Under the pieces are notes generated by a model. The model searched no databases. It had not been told where the DNA came from and saw nothing but the letters and a program-made list of their open reading frames with translations. From contig JAQWTI010000039.1 in assembly GCA_029242745.1 (NCBI GenBank), positions 61,984-125,983 of the forward strand: a stretch of 64,000 nt of DNA, read 5' to 3'. A program made the position numbers and the translations under genes. This document shows, piece by piece, positions 1 through 10,099 of this stretch; position 1 is the stretch's first letter, and every line of letters begins with the position of its first letter. This DNA comes from Acidimicrobiales bacterium. GTDB taxonomy: Bacteria; Actinomycetota; Acidimicrobiia; Acidimicrobiales; MedAcidi-G1.

Positions 1-2
1 TG

Positions 3-473
3 GAGCAGAGCCTTCCCGATCGGGTTATCGAACAGTTTGATCATCTTCGGAACGACTACGGCGGATTCCCAGTCGACCGCCTTGATCACAGTGTGCAGAC
101 TGCCACTCGAGCTGAACGAGAGGGTCGGGACGATGAGTACGTCCTATGTGCTCTGCTCCACGACATTGGTGATCCACTAACCCCCTACAACCATCCTGAT
201 GTGGCAGCAGCGATCCTCAAACCGTTTGTGTCTGAGGCCAATCGCTGGATGGTCGAACATCATGGGATCTTCCAGGGTTACTACTTCTGGCATCACCTGG
301 GAATGGACCGTGATGTGAGGGAGCGCTTCGCAGGCCATGAGCACTATGACCACTGCGCAACGTTCTGCTCCGAGTACGACGCACCGGCATTCGACCCCGG
401 TTACGACTCAAACCCGTTTGAGCATTACCTACCACTGATTCGTGAGGTCTTCGGCACGAATCCCTGGCGCTGA
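3..473 (+). CDS. HD-domain protein of the PhnZ-like / COG4341 type, 5' end missing
   Basis: The reading frame is open from base 3, so the gene begins upstream of the window. The visible 156 residues carry a DHSVQTA segment, then LLHDIGD (the HD metal pair), NHPDVAA, VEHHGIF and a downstream GHEHYDHC stretch. This spacing of His and Asp fits the predicted HD phosphohydrolases related to the mixed-valent di-iron oxygenases PhnZ and myo-inositol oxygenase. Whether this copy hydrolyses phosphate esters or is an oxygenase cannot be told from the sequence. An internal GTG at 93 looks like a start but lies inside the conserved domain. It is separated from dcd by about 106 bases. Confidence 0.72.
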   Translation, partial: EQSLPDRVIEQFDHLRNDYGGFPVDRLDHSVQTATRAEREGRDDEYVLCALLHDIGDPLTPYNHPDVAAAILKPFVSEANRWMVEHHGIFQGYYFWHHLGMDRDVRERFAGHEHYDHCATFCSEYDAPAFDPGYDSNPFEHYLPLIREVFGTNPWR

Positions 474-539
474 AACTCTTCAAGATCCACCGGGTCGATG
501 AGTGTTGGAGAGCTTCTGTGGCCTGCATTCAACGAGGGC

Positions 540-570
540 CTGACACCTGGGTCCGAAGGATGGCTAGCAT
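540..570 (+). promoter_or_regulatory. Promoter of dcd, leaderless type
   Basis: CTGACA (540-545) and TAGCAT (565-570) are separated by 19 bases. The -10 box ends 9 nt before the dcd ATG, and no Shine-Dalgarno lies in between, so the transcript should start at or next to the start codon. Confidence 0.45.
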
Positions 571-579
571 CAGCGCCGC

Positions 580-1146
580 ATGATCCTCTCTGACCGCACC
601 CTCCGCGCCGAGATCGCAGCAGGCCGCATCGTTGTCGAGCCGTTCGACGACACCTGCGTGCAGCCGTCCTCGATTGACCTCCATCTGGACTACCGGTTTC
701 TTGTATTCCGCAATCACACCATGGGTCATATCGATGTTAAAAAGGATCTCACCGAACTCACCGAACAGGTAGAAGCCGGCGAGGAAAATCCTTTTATTCT
801 CCACCCCGGTGAATTCGTGCTTGGTTCGACATCGGAGCGGGTGGCGGTTCCCGATGACCTAGTTGCGCGCCTCGAGGGGAAGTCCAGCCTTGGCAGACTG
901 GGCCTGCTTATTCACTCGACGGCCGGCTATGTCGACGCTGGGTGGGATGGACAACTTACTCTTGAGTTGTCCAACGTGGCTAGTTTGCCCATCACCCTTT
1001 ACCCGGGGATGAAGATCGGTCAGATTTCATTTGTCCAGATGACCACGGCAGCTGACCGACCTTACGGTTCGAGAGAACTCGGATCAAAGTACCGGGGCCA
1101 GCAGGGGCCAAGGCCGAGTCGCTACTGGGAGAACTTCGACAAGTGA
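580..1146 (+). CDS. dcd: dCTP deaminase, possibly bifunctional (dCTP to dUMP)
   Basis: A protein of 188 residues that aligns along its length with actinobacterial Dcd. It has the PSSIDLHL segment near residue 30, the KSSLGRLGL segment near 106, HSTAGYVDAGW holding the active-site region, and the C-terminal YRGQQGPRPSRYW tail that closes over the nucleotide. Dcd deaminates dCTP for thymidylate synthesis. The Mycobacterium tuberculosis enzyme, very similar in these motifs, also hydrolyses the product to dUMP, so a bifunctional activity is possible here. A separate dut gene at 52102 makes this less obligatory. The ATG has no Shine-Dalgarno but sits 9 nt after a -10-like box. Confidence 0.95.
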   Translation: MILSDRTLRAEIAAGRIVVEPFDDTCVQPSSIDLHLDYRFLVFRNHTMGHIDVKKDLTELTEQVEAGEENPFILHPGEFVLGSTSERVAVPDDLVARLEGKSSLGRLGLLIHSTAGYVDAGWDGQLTLELSNVASLPITLYPGMKIGQISFVQMTTAADRPYGSRELGSKYRGQQGPRPSRYWENFDK

Positions 1147-1210
1147 TCTGGTGTGCAAAGCGTTATTCCCTGACCCCAGTTGTTGCCTTTGACGTTGAGT
1201 GGGCCAGCGA

Positions 1211-3448
1211 TCAGGTGCCGGCTTCGAGCGCTTCAAGCAGGTGGAGGGCAATGTCGCCTACCTTCACCTCGGACTCATCAACACCTTCGCCTTTGACCCC
1301 GTCGTCGATCATGATGTAGCAGAATGGGCAGGCTGTGGCGATGCGTCCCGCTCCGGTAGCTAACAATTCCTGAGAGCGTTCGACGTTGATGTTCTTGCCG
1401 ATGTTTTCTTCCATCCACATCCGCCCGCCGCCTGCACCGCAGCACATGCCGTTGGTCCCCTGCCGTTCGGCTTCCACCAAGTCGATTCCGGCCAGGCTGC
1501 CGATGACGTTACGGGGCGCCGAGTAAACGTCATTGTGACGACCCAGGTAGCAAGAATCGTGGTACACGACCCGCTCATCGAGTCGGGCATTGCTCATATC
1601 GAGTTTTCCTTCTGCGATCAACCACTCCAAGAGTTGGCTGTGGTGGACCACCTCATAGTGCCCACCCATCTGGGGGTACTCGTTGGCCAGCGTGTTAAAG
1701 CAGTGTGGACACTGGGTCACGATCTTTTTGACTCCCATGCCATCTAGCGTTTCGATATTCTGTGTTGCCAGCATCTGGAAGATGTATTCGTTGCCCGAAC
1801 GACGTGCTGGGTCACCGGTACACATCTCTGATGGGCCCAGAATTGAGAATGACACACCGGCCCGCTGCATCAGTTTGGCCATAGCGCGAGAGACTTTTTT
1901 GTTCTTGTCGTCGAACGACCCGGCGCAACCCACCCAGTAGAGGTACTCGGCTTCGAACGGGTCACCACCGTCGAGTACCTCAATTCCTTCTATGTCGCCT
2001 ACCCAGTCAGCCCGTTCGCTCTGAGATAGGCCCCAAGGGTTGCCCGAGTTCTCCATCGACCTATAGGCGCTCCCTAACTCGCTGGGAAAGTCGGACTCCA
2101 TCAGCGACAGGTAACGCCGCATGTCCAAAATCTTGTCAAGGATCTCGATGTTGACCGGACAGATTTCGTCGCAGGCCCGGCACGATGTGCATGCCCAGAG
2201 TTCATCGTTGGTGACGCGGTCAAACATCCAGTTAGCAGGAACGGTGATATCGAAATCGGTCCCTATAGGTGGCGAAACCACTGGCTGTCCCGTGGCTGCC
2301 ATGACCTCCCCGGTCTTGAGCACGATTTCGCGTGGGTCTAGCGGTTTACCGGTGGCGTGTGCGGGGCAGACGCTGGTGCAACGGCCGCACATGGTGCATG
2401 AGTCCGTATCAAGCAACTGCTTCCAGGTGAAGTCCTCGATAGTGGACGCACCGAAACTCTCCAACTCCGTTTCCATGAGGTTGGGCATCGGCTTCATGGC
2501 CCCCTTTGGGCGGGACCGATCCTTCAGGTACATGTTCAGTGGGGAGGTAAACATATGCCGGATCATGGTTATAGGCAGTAGGGCTAGGAAGGCAATGAAA
2601 GAAGCCACGTGGGCGATCCACCAACCTTGGTGCCAGCCGGCCACATCTTCGACCAGCCAGTCGGCTTCACCGATCGCCATTGCCAGTGGATAGCCAACCA
2701 CTGACCAGGTCTCAGGCGCTGTCCCATATCCACCGGTCGTTGCATCTTGCAGGGCGATACGAAACGCCTCTGCGCTGAAGCCGGTGATGCCGATTGCCAG
2801 GAACACGAGGAGAACTGCAGCGTGCTCAGGCTTGGACTTTATTCGAATGCGGTAAGGCCGGAATCGCCGGGGCCCGTAGCGCCGCAGTAGCGCCCAGACC
2901 ACGCCAACCAGATAGAGCACACCGGCGATGTCGCCTACCGCGGTGTAGGCCCGGTAGACATCCCCATGCAGGAATTTCATTCCTTCTGGGACTTGATGAT
3001 TGATTTCCAGAACCGTGGTTACGGCCAGCAAGATCAGGAATGGGAAGTAGATGAGGGCGTGCATGATGCCAGCTGCTGGTTCGCGTAGCAGGGTCTGCAT
3101 GTAGACGCCAGAACGGAAGTCACTGAACCTTCGCTTGGCGTTAGCTGGCTTCGTGGAGCGGTCGTCGGGGGCGCCACGTTGCCAGTTCTGAACGCGGTAG
3201 GAGAAGAGGACGGCCCCGTAGACAATGAGAAGAGGTATCACCGAGTAGAAGGCAAGTTTCAGCGGGCCGGGGACATTGGCGAAGACTTCGCGCGTGATGG
3301 GCGAGTCGTCGTGAAAACCGTTCACCACCGAAGCGACGCCCGACGCCGCTGTGAAGAGAGCGACTATGACGCCTAGCCCGATTACCGCATGGTTAGGGCG
3401 GAATCCTCGGGTGGTCTGGTTGTTCGCGGGGGTGGAGGTTTCGTTCAC
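1211..3448 (-). CDS. Membrane-anchored Fe-S oxidoreductase with heterodisulfide-reductase-like CCG domains
   Basis: A 745-residue fusion. The N-terminal 320 residues contain about six hydrophobic helices like a NarI/DsrM-type cytochrome b anchor. A dicluster ferredoxin module follows (CTMCGRCTSVCP and CTSCRACDEICP). Two cysteine-rich CCG domains complete the protein: GCAGSF ... MCTGDPARR ... QCPHCFN, then HDSCYLGRH ... MCCGAGGG ... ACPFC. Proteins of this layout in actinobacteria are thought to pass electrons from electron-transfer flavoprotein to the quinone pool during acyl-CoA oxidation; that role is inferred. The start is GTG at 3448, without a Shine-Dalgarno. A TAGTCT box 9 nt upstream is overlapped by a perfect palindrome, suggesting repression by a TetR-type regulator. 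Confidence 0.88.
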   Translation of the reverse strand: MNETSTPANNQTTRGFRPNHAVIGLGVIVALFTAASGVASVVNGFHDDSPITREVFANVPGPLKLAFYSVIPLLIVYGAVLFSYRVQNWQRGAPDDRSTKPANAKRRFSDFRSGVYMQTLLREPAAGIMHALIYFPFLILLAVTTVLEINHQVPEGMKFLHGDVYRAYTAVGDIAGVLYLVGVVWALLRRYGPRRFRPYRIRIKSKPEHAAVLLVFLAIGITGFSAEAFRIALQDATTGGYGTAPETWSVVGYPLAMAIGEADWLVEDVAGWHQGWWIAHVASFIAFLALLPITMIRHMFTSPLNMYLKDRSRPKGAMKPMPNLMETELESFGASTIEDFTWKQLLDTDSCTMCGRCTSVCPAHATGKPLDPREIVLKTGEVMAATGQPVVSPPIGTDFDITVPANWMFDRVTNDELWACTSCRACDEICPVNIEILDKILDMRRYLSLMESDFPSELGSAYRSMENSGNPWGLSQSERADWVGDIEGIEVLDGGDPFEAEYLYWVGCAGSFDDKNKKVSRAMAKLMQRAGVSFSILGPSEMCTGDPARRSGNEYIFQMLATQNIETLDGMGVKKIVTQCPHCFNTLANEYPQMGGHYEVVHHSQLLEWLIAEGKLDMSNARLDERVVYHDSCYLGRHNDVYSAPRNVIGSLAGIDLVEAERQGTNGMCCGAGGGRMWMEENIGKNINVERSQELLATGAGRIATACPFCYIMIDDGVKGEGVDESEVKVGDIALHLLEALEAGT

Positions 3449-3457
3449 TTGGATCCG

Positions 3458-3475
3458 AGACTACCGGTCGGTAGT
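3458..3475 (-). promoter_or_regulatory. Palindromic operator overlapping the -10 box of the Fe-S oxidoreductase
   Basis: ACTACCG-gt-CGGTAGT (3460-3475) is a perfect 7+2+7 palindrome. Its gene-proximal arm overlaps TAGTCT (3458-3463 on the minus strand), which lies 9 nt before the GTG start. ACCGGTCGGT-type palindromes are typical of TetR-family operators at actinobacterial lipid genes. The protein that binds here is unknown. Confidence 0.55.
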
Positions 3476-3550
3476 TCCCCTAGTTGCTTCCAGCCGACCA
3501 TTCCGTTGAGCCCAGTGGCGCTAGGGACTTGGCCCTGGTCCTGTCCCCAG

Positions 3551-4294
3551 TCAGCCGGCTTGCCGGGCCACGGTTTCGGCAGCGGCTTTGGCTGCCGCGG
3601 GATCTAGTGAACGCTCCAGAACGGCCATCGTTTCCCGTGGACGGAGATCATCGTTTAGCTCGTAGCACAGTGGCGTTCCTGTCGGGATATTTAGGTCGGC
3701 GATGTCCTCGTCGGAGATTTCGTCCAATTCCTTACAGAGGGCCCGGAGGCTGTTGCCGTGGGCGGTTACCAGCACCGTTTGCTTGGCCATCAGGTCAGTA
3801 GCGATGGAATCTTCCCAGTAGGAGCGCATTCGGATCACCACGTCAGCGAGACATTCAGTTAGTGGTGGCTCGATGTGGGCGTAGCGGATGTCGTTGTTGG
3901 GATTGAACGGGTTGTCCGCAGTAATAGGGGGTGGTGGGGTGGCGTAGCCACGGCGCCAGGCTTGGAGTTGTTTGGCTCCATGGCGTTCCCGGGTCTCAGC
4001 CTTATCAAGACCCGTAAGGTCACCGTAGTGACGTTCATTCAGGCGCCAATCGCGGCGAACTGGAATCCAGGACCGGCCAAGTTCGGCCAGAGTTAGTTCA
4101 GCAGTGCGGATAGCACGGACCTGCAGTGAAGTGTGTGCAACATCGGGGAAAATTCCTGAGCTGGCCAGTAACTGGGCGCCGTTCAAAGCTTCGGCCTCCC
4201 CCTTTGGAGTCAATTCACAGTCATACCAACCGGTGAACTGATTGCTGGCGTTCCATGTGCTCTGGCCATGGCGAAGCAGGATCAAGGTAGGCAT
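3551..4294 (-). CDS. gpmA: 2,3-bisphosphoglycerate-dependent phosphoglycerate mutase
   Basis: A histidine phosphatase superfamily member of 247 residues that interconverts 3- and 2-phosphoglycerate in glycolysis. The phosphohistidine motif LLRHGQSTWN is at residues 5-14, followed by FTGWYDCELTPKGEAEA, the acid residue in LNERHYGDLTG, the substrate loop RRGYATPPPP, and VTAHGNSLRAL with the second catalytic His. I chose ATG at 4294 over GTG at 4303 because MPTLILLRHGQ is the usual N-terminus and the TACGGT box lies exactly 7 nt before this ATG. It is divergent from dnaK. Confidence 0.94.
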   Translation of the reverse strand: MPTLILLRHGQSTWNASNQFTGWYDCELTPKGEAEALNGAQLLASSGIFPDVAHTSLQVRAIRTAELTLAELGRSWIPVRRDWRLNERHYGDLTGLDKAETRERHGAKQLQAWRRGYATPPPPITADNPFNPNNDIRYAHIEPPLTECLADVVIRMRSYWEDSIATDLMAKQTVLVTAHGNSLRALCKELDEISDEDIADLNIPTGTPLCYELNDDLRPRETMAVLERSLDPAAAKAAAETVARQAG

Positions 4295-4301
4295 GTGGGT
4301 C

Positions 4302-4307
4302 ACCGTA
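4302..4307 (-). promoter_or_regulatory. -10 box of gpmA
   Basis: TACGGT on the minus strand, 7 nt before the ATG at 4294. The same hexamer and spacing recur before purL. Confidence 0.4.
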
Positions 4308-4348
4308 TCGGATGAGTTTTAAGCTATTTGAGAAATTGTCGATCAGAA

Positions 4349-4369
4349 GTTGCTATATAGGGACTCAAC
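4349..4369. promoter_or_regulatory. HAIR-like operator for HspR in the gpmA-dnaK intergenic region
   Basis: GTTGcta-tataggg-actCAAC has outer arms that form an exact 4-bp dyad at the 21-nt span of the HAIR consensus CTTGAGT-N7-ACTCAAG. The right half matches 6 of 7 consensus bases and the left half only 3 of 7. It lies just upstream of a dnaK -10 box, and hspR is the last gene of the operon. The match is partial, so this is a candidate. Confidence 0.42.
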
Positions 4370-4386
4370 TTTATAGAGTGTCTCCG

Positions 4387-4392
4387 TATAAT
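4387..4392 (+). promoter_or_regulatory. -10 box of the dnaK operon
   Basis: A perfect TATAAT hexamer 151 bases before the dnaK ATG, with no clear -35 at standard spacing. A second possible promoter (TTGCTA at 4350-4355, TATAGA at 4372-4377, 16-base spacer) overlaps the HAIR-like site. A GCAGGC/GCCTGC hairpin (4409-4428) lies in the leader. Confidence 0.4.
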
Positions 4393-4543
4393 AAAGGATG
4401 GTGCTGCAGCAGGCATTCTATAGCCTGCACCGTCGGTTCAGGAAATTTTCCCCCGAACCCGATCCGACGGGGCCCGTCCGCCTTGATCTTCTCCAGAGAA
4501 CCCTCTGGTAGTACGCAACAGGAAAAAAACAGGAGCATTAATC

Positions 4544-6361
4544 ATGGGTAAGGCTGTGGGTATCGATCTTGGAACCACCAACTCGGTCGTCAGTGTCCTC
4601 GAAGGTGGTGACCCCGTTGTCATTGCCAATGCTGAGGGCTCGCGTACCACCCCGTCGGTTGTGGCATTCGCCAAAGACGGTGAGGTTCTTGTTGGTGAGG
4701 TTGCTAAGCGACAGGCCATCACCAACCCGGGCCGCACTATCCGATCCGTTAAGCGGCACATGGGTACCAGTTGGACTCAAGACGTTGATGACAAGGACTA
4801 CACAGCTCAAGAGATATCGGCGCGCACCCTCCAGAAACTCAAGCGTGATGCCGAGGCCTACCTAGGAACCAGTGTTGACCAAGCTGTTATCACCGTGCCC
4901 GCCTACTTCGATGACGCTCAGCGCACGGCCACTAAGGAGGCAGGCCAGATTGCTGGTCTCGAGGTTCTACGAATTATCAACGAACCCACAGCTGCGGCCC
5001 TGGCTTACGGTCTCGATAAGGACGACTCAGATCAGACCATTCTTGTCTTTGACCTCGGTGGTGGAACGTTCGACGTATCGGTCCTTGAGATTGGCGACGG
5101 GGTCTTTGAGGTGAAGGCCACCCACGGTGATACCAAACTTGGTGGGGATGACTGGGACGAGGCAGTCATTGAATGGCTCGTCACTTCGTTTCGCAACGAC
5201 CATGGCGTCGACTTAGGTGCCGATGCCATGGCCACCCAGCGCCTGAAAGAGTCCGCTGAGAAGGACAAGATCGAGCTTTCACAGGTCCAGCAAACCCAGA
5301 TTAACTTGCCGTTTGTTACGGCGACTGACTCGGGGCCGTTGCACCTTGATTACACACTCACCAGGGCGAAGTTCCAAGAGCTCACGGCTGACCTGTTAGC
5401 ACGATGCCGGGCGCCGTTTGAACAGGCTGTCAAGGACGCCGGCCTCTCCAAGGGCGAGGTCGACCACGTGATCCTTGTTGGTGGCTCTACTCGGATGCCT
5501 GCCGTAGTCGAACTCGCCAAAGAAATCGCTGGACGCGAGCCATCCAAAAACGTCAACCCAGATGAGGTGGTGGCTGTTGGTGCTGCTGTTCAGGCCGGCG
5601 TGCTAATCGGTGAAGTGAAGGACGTACTCCTGCTAGACGTCACCCCGCTATCGCTTGGTATTGAGACCAAGGGTGGTGTTATGACCCGTCTTATCGAACG
5701 GAATACCACTATTCCGATCCAGCGGTCCGAGGTGTTCACTACCGCTGAGGACGGCCAACCATCTGTTGAGATCCATGTCTTGCAGGGTGAGCGCGAGATG
5801 TCGCAGTTCAACAAGACTCTGGGCAAGTTTCAGCTAGTCGACCTGCCGCCAGCACCTCGGGGTACTCCCCAGATCGAAGTTACGTTCGATATTGATGCCA
5901 ACGGCATCGTTCACGTATCGGCGAAGGACCGGGCGACTGACAATGAGCAGTCGATGACCATCACTGGCCAGTCTTCACTCGATAAGGATGTCATAGACCA
6001 GATGGTGCATGACGCTGAGGCGCACGCCGATGAGGACAAGCAACGCAGAGAAGAAGCTGAAGTTCGTAACACAGCGGACAACCTCGTTTACCAGACTGAA
6101 AAGTTACTGGCTGATCAGGGCGACCAGTTAACAGAAGAAGAGACCACCAATGTCACCGAGAAACTTGAGGAGTTAAAAAAGGCTCTGGGTGATGAGGACA
6201 TTGAGGCCATTGGCTCGGCCACAGAGGCTCTTATGGCGGCTAGCCAGGAGTTTGGTCAGCGGCTTTACGAGGCTGCACAAGCTGAGTCGGCGGCCACCGG
6301 AGGCGAAGCCGGTGAGTCCGATGACGACGTGGTCGACGCGGAGATCGTCGACGAGTCGTGA
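4544..6361 (+). CDS. dnaK: Hsp70 chaperone DnaK
   Basis: Cytosolic ATP-dependent chaperone, 605 residues, within the usual actinobacterial length. The nucleotide-binding domain has [13 protein letters not shown] at the N-terminus, [26 protein letters not shown] and [14 protein letters not shown]. The substrate-binding domain begins near residue 360 with [20 protein letters not shown], and the tail is acidic ([18 protein letters not shown]). ATG at 4544 follows an AGGAG Shine-Dalgarno. First gene of the dnaK-grpE-dnaJ-hspR operon, with a GTGA overlap into grpE. Expected to be repressed by HspR, with DnaK as co-repressor as known in Streptomyces. Confidence 0.98.
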   Translation: MGKAVGIDLGTTNSVVSVLEGGDPVVIANAEGSRTTPSVVAFAKDGEVLVGEVAKRQAITNPGRTIRSVKRHMGTSWTQDVDDKDYTAQEISARTLQKLKRDAEAYLGTSVDQAVITVPAYFDDAQRTATKEAGQIAGLEVLRIINEPTAAALAYGLDKDDSDQTILVFDLGGGTFDVSVLEIGDGVFEVKATHGDTKLGGDDWDEAVIEWLVTSFRNDHGVDLGADAMATQRLKESAEKDKIELSQVQQTQINLPFVTATDSGPLHLDYTLTRAKFQELTADLLARCRAPFEQAVKDAGLSKGEVDHVILVGGSTRMPAVVELAKEIAGREPSKNVNPDEVVAVGAAVQAGVLIGEVKDVLLLDVTPLSLGIETKGGVMTRLIERNTTIPIQRSEVFTTAEDGQPSVEIHVLQGEREMSQFNKTLGKFQLVDLPPAPRGTPQIEVTFDIDANGIVHVSAKDRATDNEQSMTITGQSSLDKDVIDQMVHDAEAHADEDKQRREEAEVRNTADNLVYQTEKLLADQGDQLTEEETTNVTEKLEELKKALGDEDIEAIGSATEALMAASQEFGQRLYEAAQAESAATGGEAGESDDDVVDAEIVDES

Positions 6362-6990
6362 GCAATTCGACCCCCGAGGAGCCGTCCGTCGATATACCCA
6401 CTGATCCTTCAACCATTGACTCTTCTACTGATGTCTCCGGAGCGCTGCTCGACAGTGCACCGTCGACGGTCGGTGATGACGCCACTGAATTAATTTCTGG
6501 GGTTCTCGATCCGGAACTCGCTGAGGATCCCATAGAGAACGGTGGTGCTGAGGATCCCATCTTGGATGTGATGGCGGTGTTGGAAGCCGAGCGAGACGGC
6601 TACTTGTTGGACCTCCAGCGGGTGACAGCTGAGTTTGCTAACTATCGAAAGCAGGCTGATCGTCGGACCATCGAAATCGGTGGCCGGGTCCGTGGCGACT
6701 TGGTGGAGAAACTGCTACCAGTGTTCGACGCCTGCGATCTTGCCCTCGAACACAGCGCACACGACGTAGCCCCTATTCGGGCTTCACTAGTTCAGGTGTT
6801 GCAGTCCGATGGTCTTGAAGTTCTTGATCCGGTCAACGAACCGTTTGATCCCAATCGACACGAAGCTGTTCTCCATGAGCCTGCTGATGATGATGATGAC
6901 ACTGGGCAGGTGGTCATCGAGGTTCTTCGGCGTGGCTATGCCTGGGGTGGTCGCGTGCTCCGCCCGGCCATGGTCCGGGTTCGGGGCTGA
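6358..6990 (+). CDS. grpE: Nucleotide exchange factor GrpE
   Basis: 210 residues. The first 70 residues are acidic, Ser/Thr-rich and probably disordered. A coiled-coil helix follows ([21 protein letters not shown]), and the C-terminal beta domain ends in [23 protein letters not shown], the GrpE signature. It releases ADP from DnaK. The GTG start overlaps the dnaK stop by 4 bases, showing translational coupling. The spacing to dnaJ is 30 bases. Confidence 0.95.
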   Translation: MSNSTPEEPSVDIPTDPSTIDSSTDVSGALLDSAPSTVGDDATELISGVLDPELAEDPIENGGAEDPILDVMAVLEAERDGYLLDLQRVTAEFANYRKQADRRTIEIGGRVRGDLVEKLLPVFDACDLALEHSAHDVAPIRASLVQVLQSDGLEVLDPVNEPFDPNRHEAVLHEPADDDDDTGQVVIEVLRRGYAWGGRVLRPAMVRVRG

Positions 6991-7020
6991 ACCCAACTCG
7001 ATCAAGACGAGGCGTCCGTT

Positions 7021-8115
7021 ATGACCTCACAGCGCGAATGGTTTGAGAAGGACTACTACGCCGCGCTTGGCGTTCCAAAGAAGGCCTCGGCTAGGGAGAT
7101 CACGAAGTCCTATCGAAAGTTGGCCCGCCGGCTACACCCGGATGCCAACCCCGGTGACGATGCCGCTGAAACCCGATTCAAGGAGGTCTCAGCGGCCTAT
7201 GACGTCTTGGGTGATGAGTCCAAGCGTGCTGATTACGACCAGGTTCGCCAGATGGGTCCGATGACGGGCCCCGGTGCTGGTCACGCGAGTGGTGGTTTCC
7301 CGGGTAGTGGCTTTGATCTCGGTGATCTATTTGGAGGGATGTTTGGTGGTGGTCAGGGCCGCAGCCGGCGCGGTACCGACTTGGAAACCCGGCTTACTCT
7401 CTCGTTCATCGACGCTGTGAACGGTGTGACCACTTCGGTTCACCTAGTCAGCGATGCTGGTTGCACCACCTGTTCGGGCAGCGGTGCCCGAACAGGAACC
7501 CGACCAATGCCATGTGAGGCGTGCGCTGGGCGTGGTGTCCAGGCAGAAGACCAGGGGCCATTTTCTTTCAGCCGACCATGTAGTTCATGCGCTGGACGGG
7601 GCCAACGCATCGATGATCCGTGTGAATCGTGCCAAGGGGGGGGCATCGAGCGTCGCCCTCGGGAGGTCAAGGTTCGTATCCCGGCGGGTGTTGAAGATGG
7701 CCAACGTATTCGCTTGAAGGGTCGTGGTGAACCGGGCCGCGGTGGGCCTGATGGTGACCTGTTCGTCGTGGTGGTTGTTGAGCCTCATACACGGTTCGGG
7801 CGAAGTGGTCGGAATCTCACGGTGTCTGTTCCAGTGAGCTACCCCCAAGTTGTGCTGGGTGCTGAGATTGAGGTGCCATTGCTAGACGGTGGAACAGTGA
7901 CGGTAAAGGTTCCAGCAGGCACCCGAAGTGGACAAACCTTTCGGGTCAAGAAACGAGGTGTGCCGATACGTAGTGGAAGCGGCGACCTTCTGGCCAGTAT
8001 GGAGATTCAGGTACCCATCAATTTGACAGAACCTGAACTCGAGGCAGTCGAAGCACTAGCCCAAGTGATGACACTTGATTCTTCACCTGACAGACTTGTC
8101 GAAGAGACCCCATGA
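7021..8115 (+). CDS. dnaJ: Hsp40 co-chaperone DnaJ
   Basis: 364 residues with all type-I DnaJ modules. The J domain at residues 10-75 carries the HPD motif (RRLHPDANPG). A Gly/Phe-rich linker covers about 80-115. Four zinc-finger CxxCxGxG repeats follow (CTTCSGSG, CEACAGRG, CSSCAGRG, CESCQGGG), then the C-terminal substrate-binding domain. It stimulates DnaK ATPase and delivers substrates. The end overlaps hspR by ATGA. Confidence 0.97.
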   Translation: MTSQREWFEKDYYAALGVPKKASAREITKSYRKLARRLHPDANPGDDAAETRFKEVSAAYDVLGDESKRADYDQVRQMGPMTGPGAGHASGGFPGSGFDLGDLFGGMFGGGQGRSRRGTDLETRLTLSFIDAVNGVTTSVHLVSDAGCTTCSGSGARTGTRPMPCEACAGRGVQAEDQGPFSFSRPCSSCAGRGQRIDDPCESCQGGGIERRPREVKVRIPAGVEDGQRIRLKGRGEPGRGGPDGDLFVVVVVEPHTRFGRSGRNLTVSVPVSYPQVVLGAEIEVPLLDGGTVTVKVPAGTRSGQTFRVKKRGVPIRSGSGDLLASMEIQVPINLTEPELEAVEALAQVMTLDSSPDRLVEETP

Positions 8116-8504
8116 GTTCCCTGCCCCGACCTAGACCCAATCAGGCTGTATACGTCATCTCGGTAGCCGCCGAGTTGGCCGGTATGCATCCGCAGACTCT
8201 GCGCATCTATGAACGACGCGGTCTTGTGGATCCAGCCCGCACGACCGGAGGCAATCGTCGCTATAGCGAGGCTGATATCGCTCTACTAATGAGGATCGCT
8301 CAACTCACCGAGGAGGGACTGAACCTCGCCGGAGTAAAGCGGGTGTTGTCTCTTGAAGCTGAGGTGACCCGTCTTGAGGCTGACCTAGCTGCCACTCGGT
8401 CCGAAGGGGACCAGGCGGTGGCTGACGTGCACCGTCAGTATCGTCGCGATCTGGTTCCGGTTAAGCAGAGTGTCACCATCTACCGAGGTCCTCGGACCCG
8501 CTGA
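8112..8504 (+). CDS. hspR: MerR-family heat-shock repressor HspR
   Basis: 130 residues. A winged helix-turn-helix at about 15-80 (VAAELAGMHPQTLRIYERRGL ... GGNRRYSEADI) is followed by a short coiled coil (LEAEVTRLEADLAA). Position as last gene of a dnaK operon and the sequence identify it as HspR, which binds HAIR repeats in front of dnaK in other actinobacteria. The C-terminal basic tail is typical. Autoregulation of this operon is inferred from the HAIR-like site at 4349. Confidence 0.93.
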   Translation: MSSLPRPRPNQAVYVISVAAELAGMHPQTLRIYERRGLVDPARTTGGNRRYSEADIALLMRIAQLTEEGLNLAGVKRVLSLEAEVTRLEADLAATRSEGDQAVADVHRQYRRDLVPVKQSVTIYRGPRTR

Positions 8505-8541
8505 CCTGCGCTTTCTTACAAGTTCCCAAAATTAAACTGGG

Positions 8542-8582
8542 CCTAGATAGAGGTGCATACCTCTTGCTCAGAGCCATCTAGG
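8542..8582 (+). other. Nested inverted repeats downstream of hspR
   Basis: The outer arms CCTAGAT (8542-8548) and ATCTAGG (8576-8582) enclose an inner hairpin AGAGGT-gcat-ACCTCT (8549-8564) that abuts the left outer arm. The result would be a stem with an 11-nt side bulge. There is no U-tract, so it may be an unconventional terminator of the heat-shock operon or a structured leader of purA. Confidence 0.4.
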
Positions 8583-8608
8583 GGGCTGTCCAGTCCACAG
8601 CGGAGCCC

Positions 8609-8640
8609 TTATCCCCACTGCCTACCAGAGGTTATCCACA
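8609..8640 (+). promoter_or_regulatory. Two DnaA-box-like sequences upstream of purA
   Basis: TTATCCACA (8632-8640) matches the DnaA box consensus exactly, and TTATCCCCA (8609-8617) differs at one base. They lie 23 bases apart in the same orientation. No replication genes are nearby, so this is not proposed as an origin. Confidence 0.3.
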
Positions 8641-8763
8641 GGTAGCTGGGGAAATTGGTGGGCCTATGTGTTTTGCGTGCAGGCTCATCAAGCAGGCTTG
8701 TTTGTGTTGACAACTGAAACCACCGGGTCTCTGGAGTCTGTGGACGCTAGGATTTGTTTGTAA

Positions 8764-10068
<1,305 letters not shown>

Positions 10069-10099
10069 GTTAGCCAAACGTAAAAAACAGGAGAGCTGA

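Noticed and set aside
8609..8640. Replication origin
   Set aside because: Only two DnaA boxes and no dnaA, dnaN, gidB or AT-rich unwinding region nearby.
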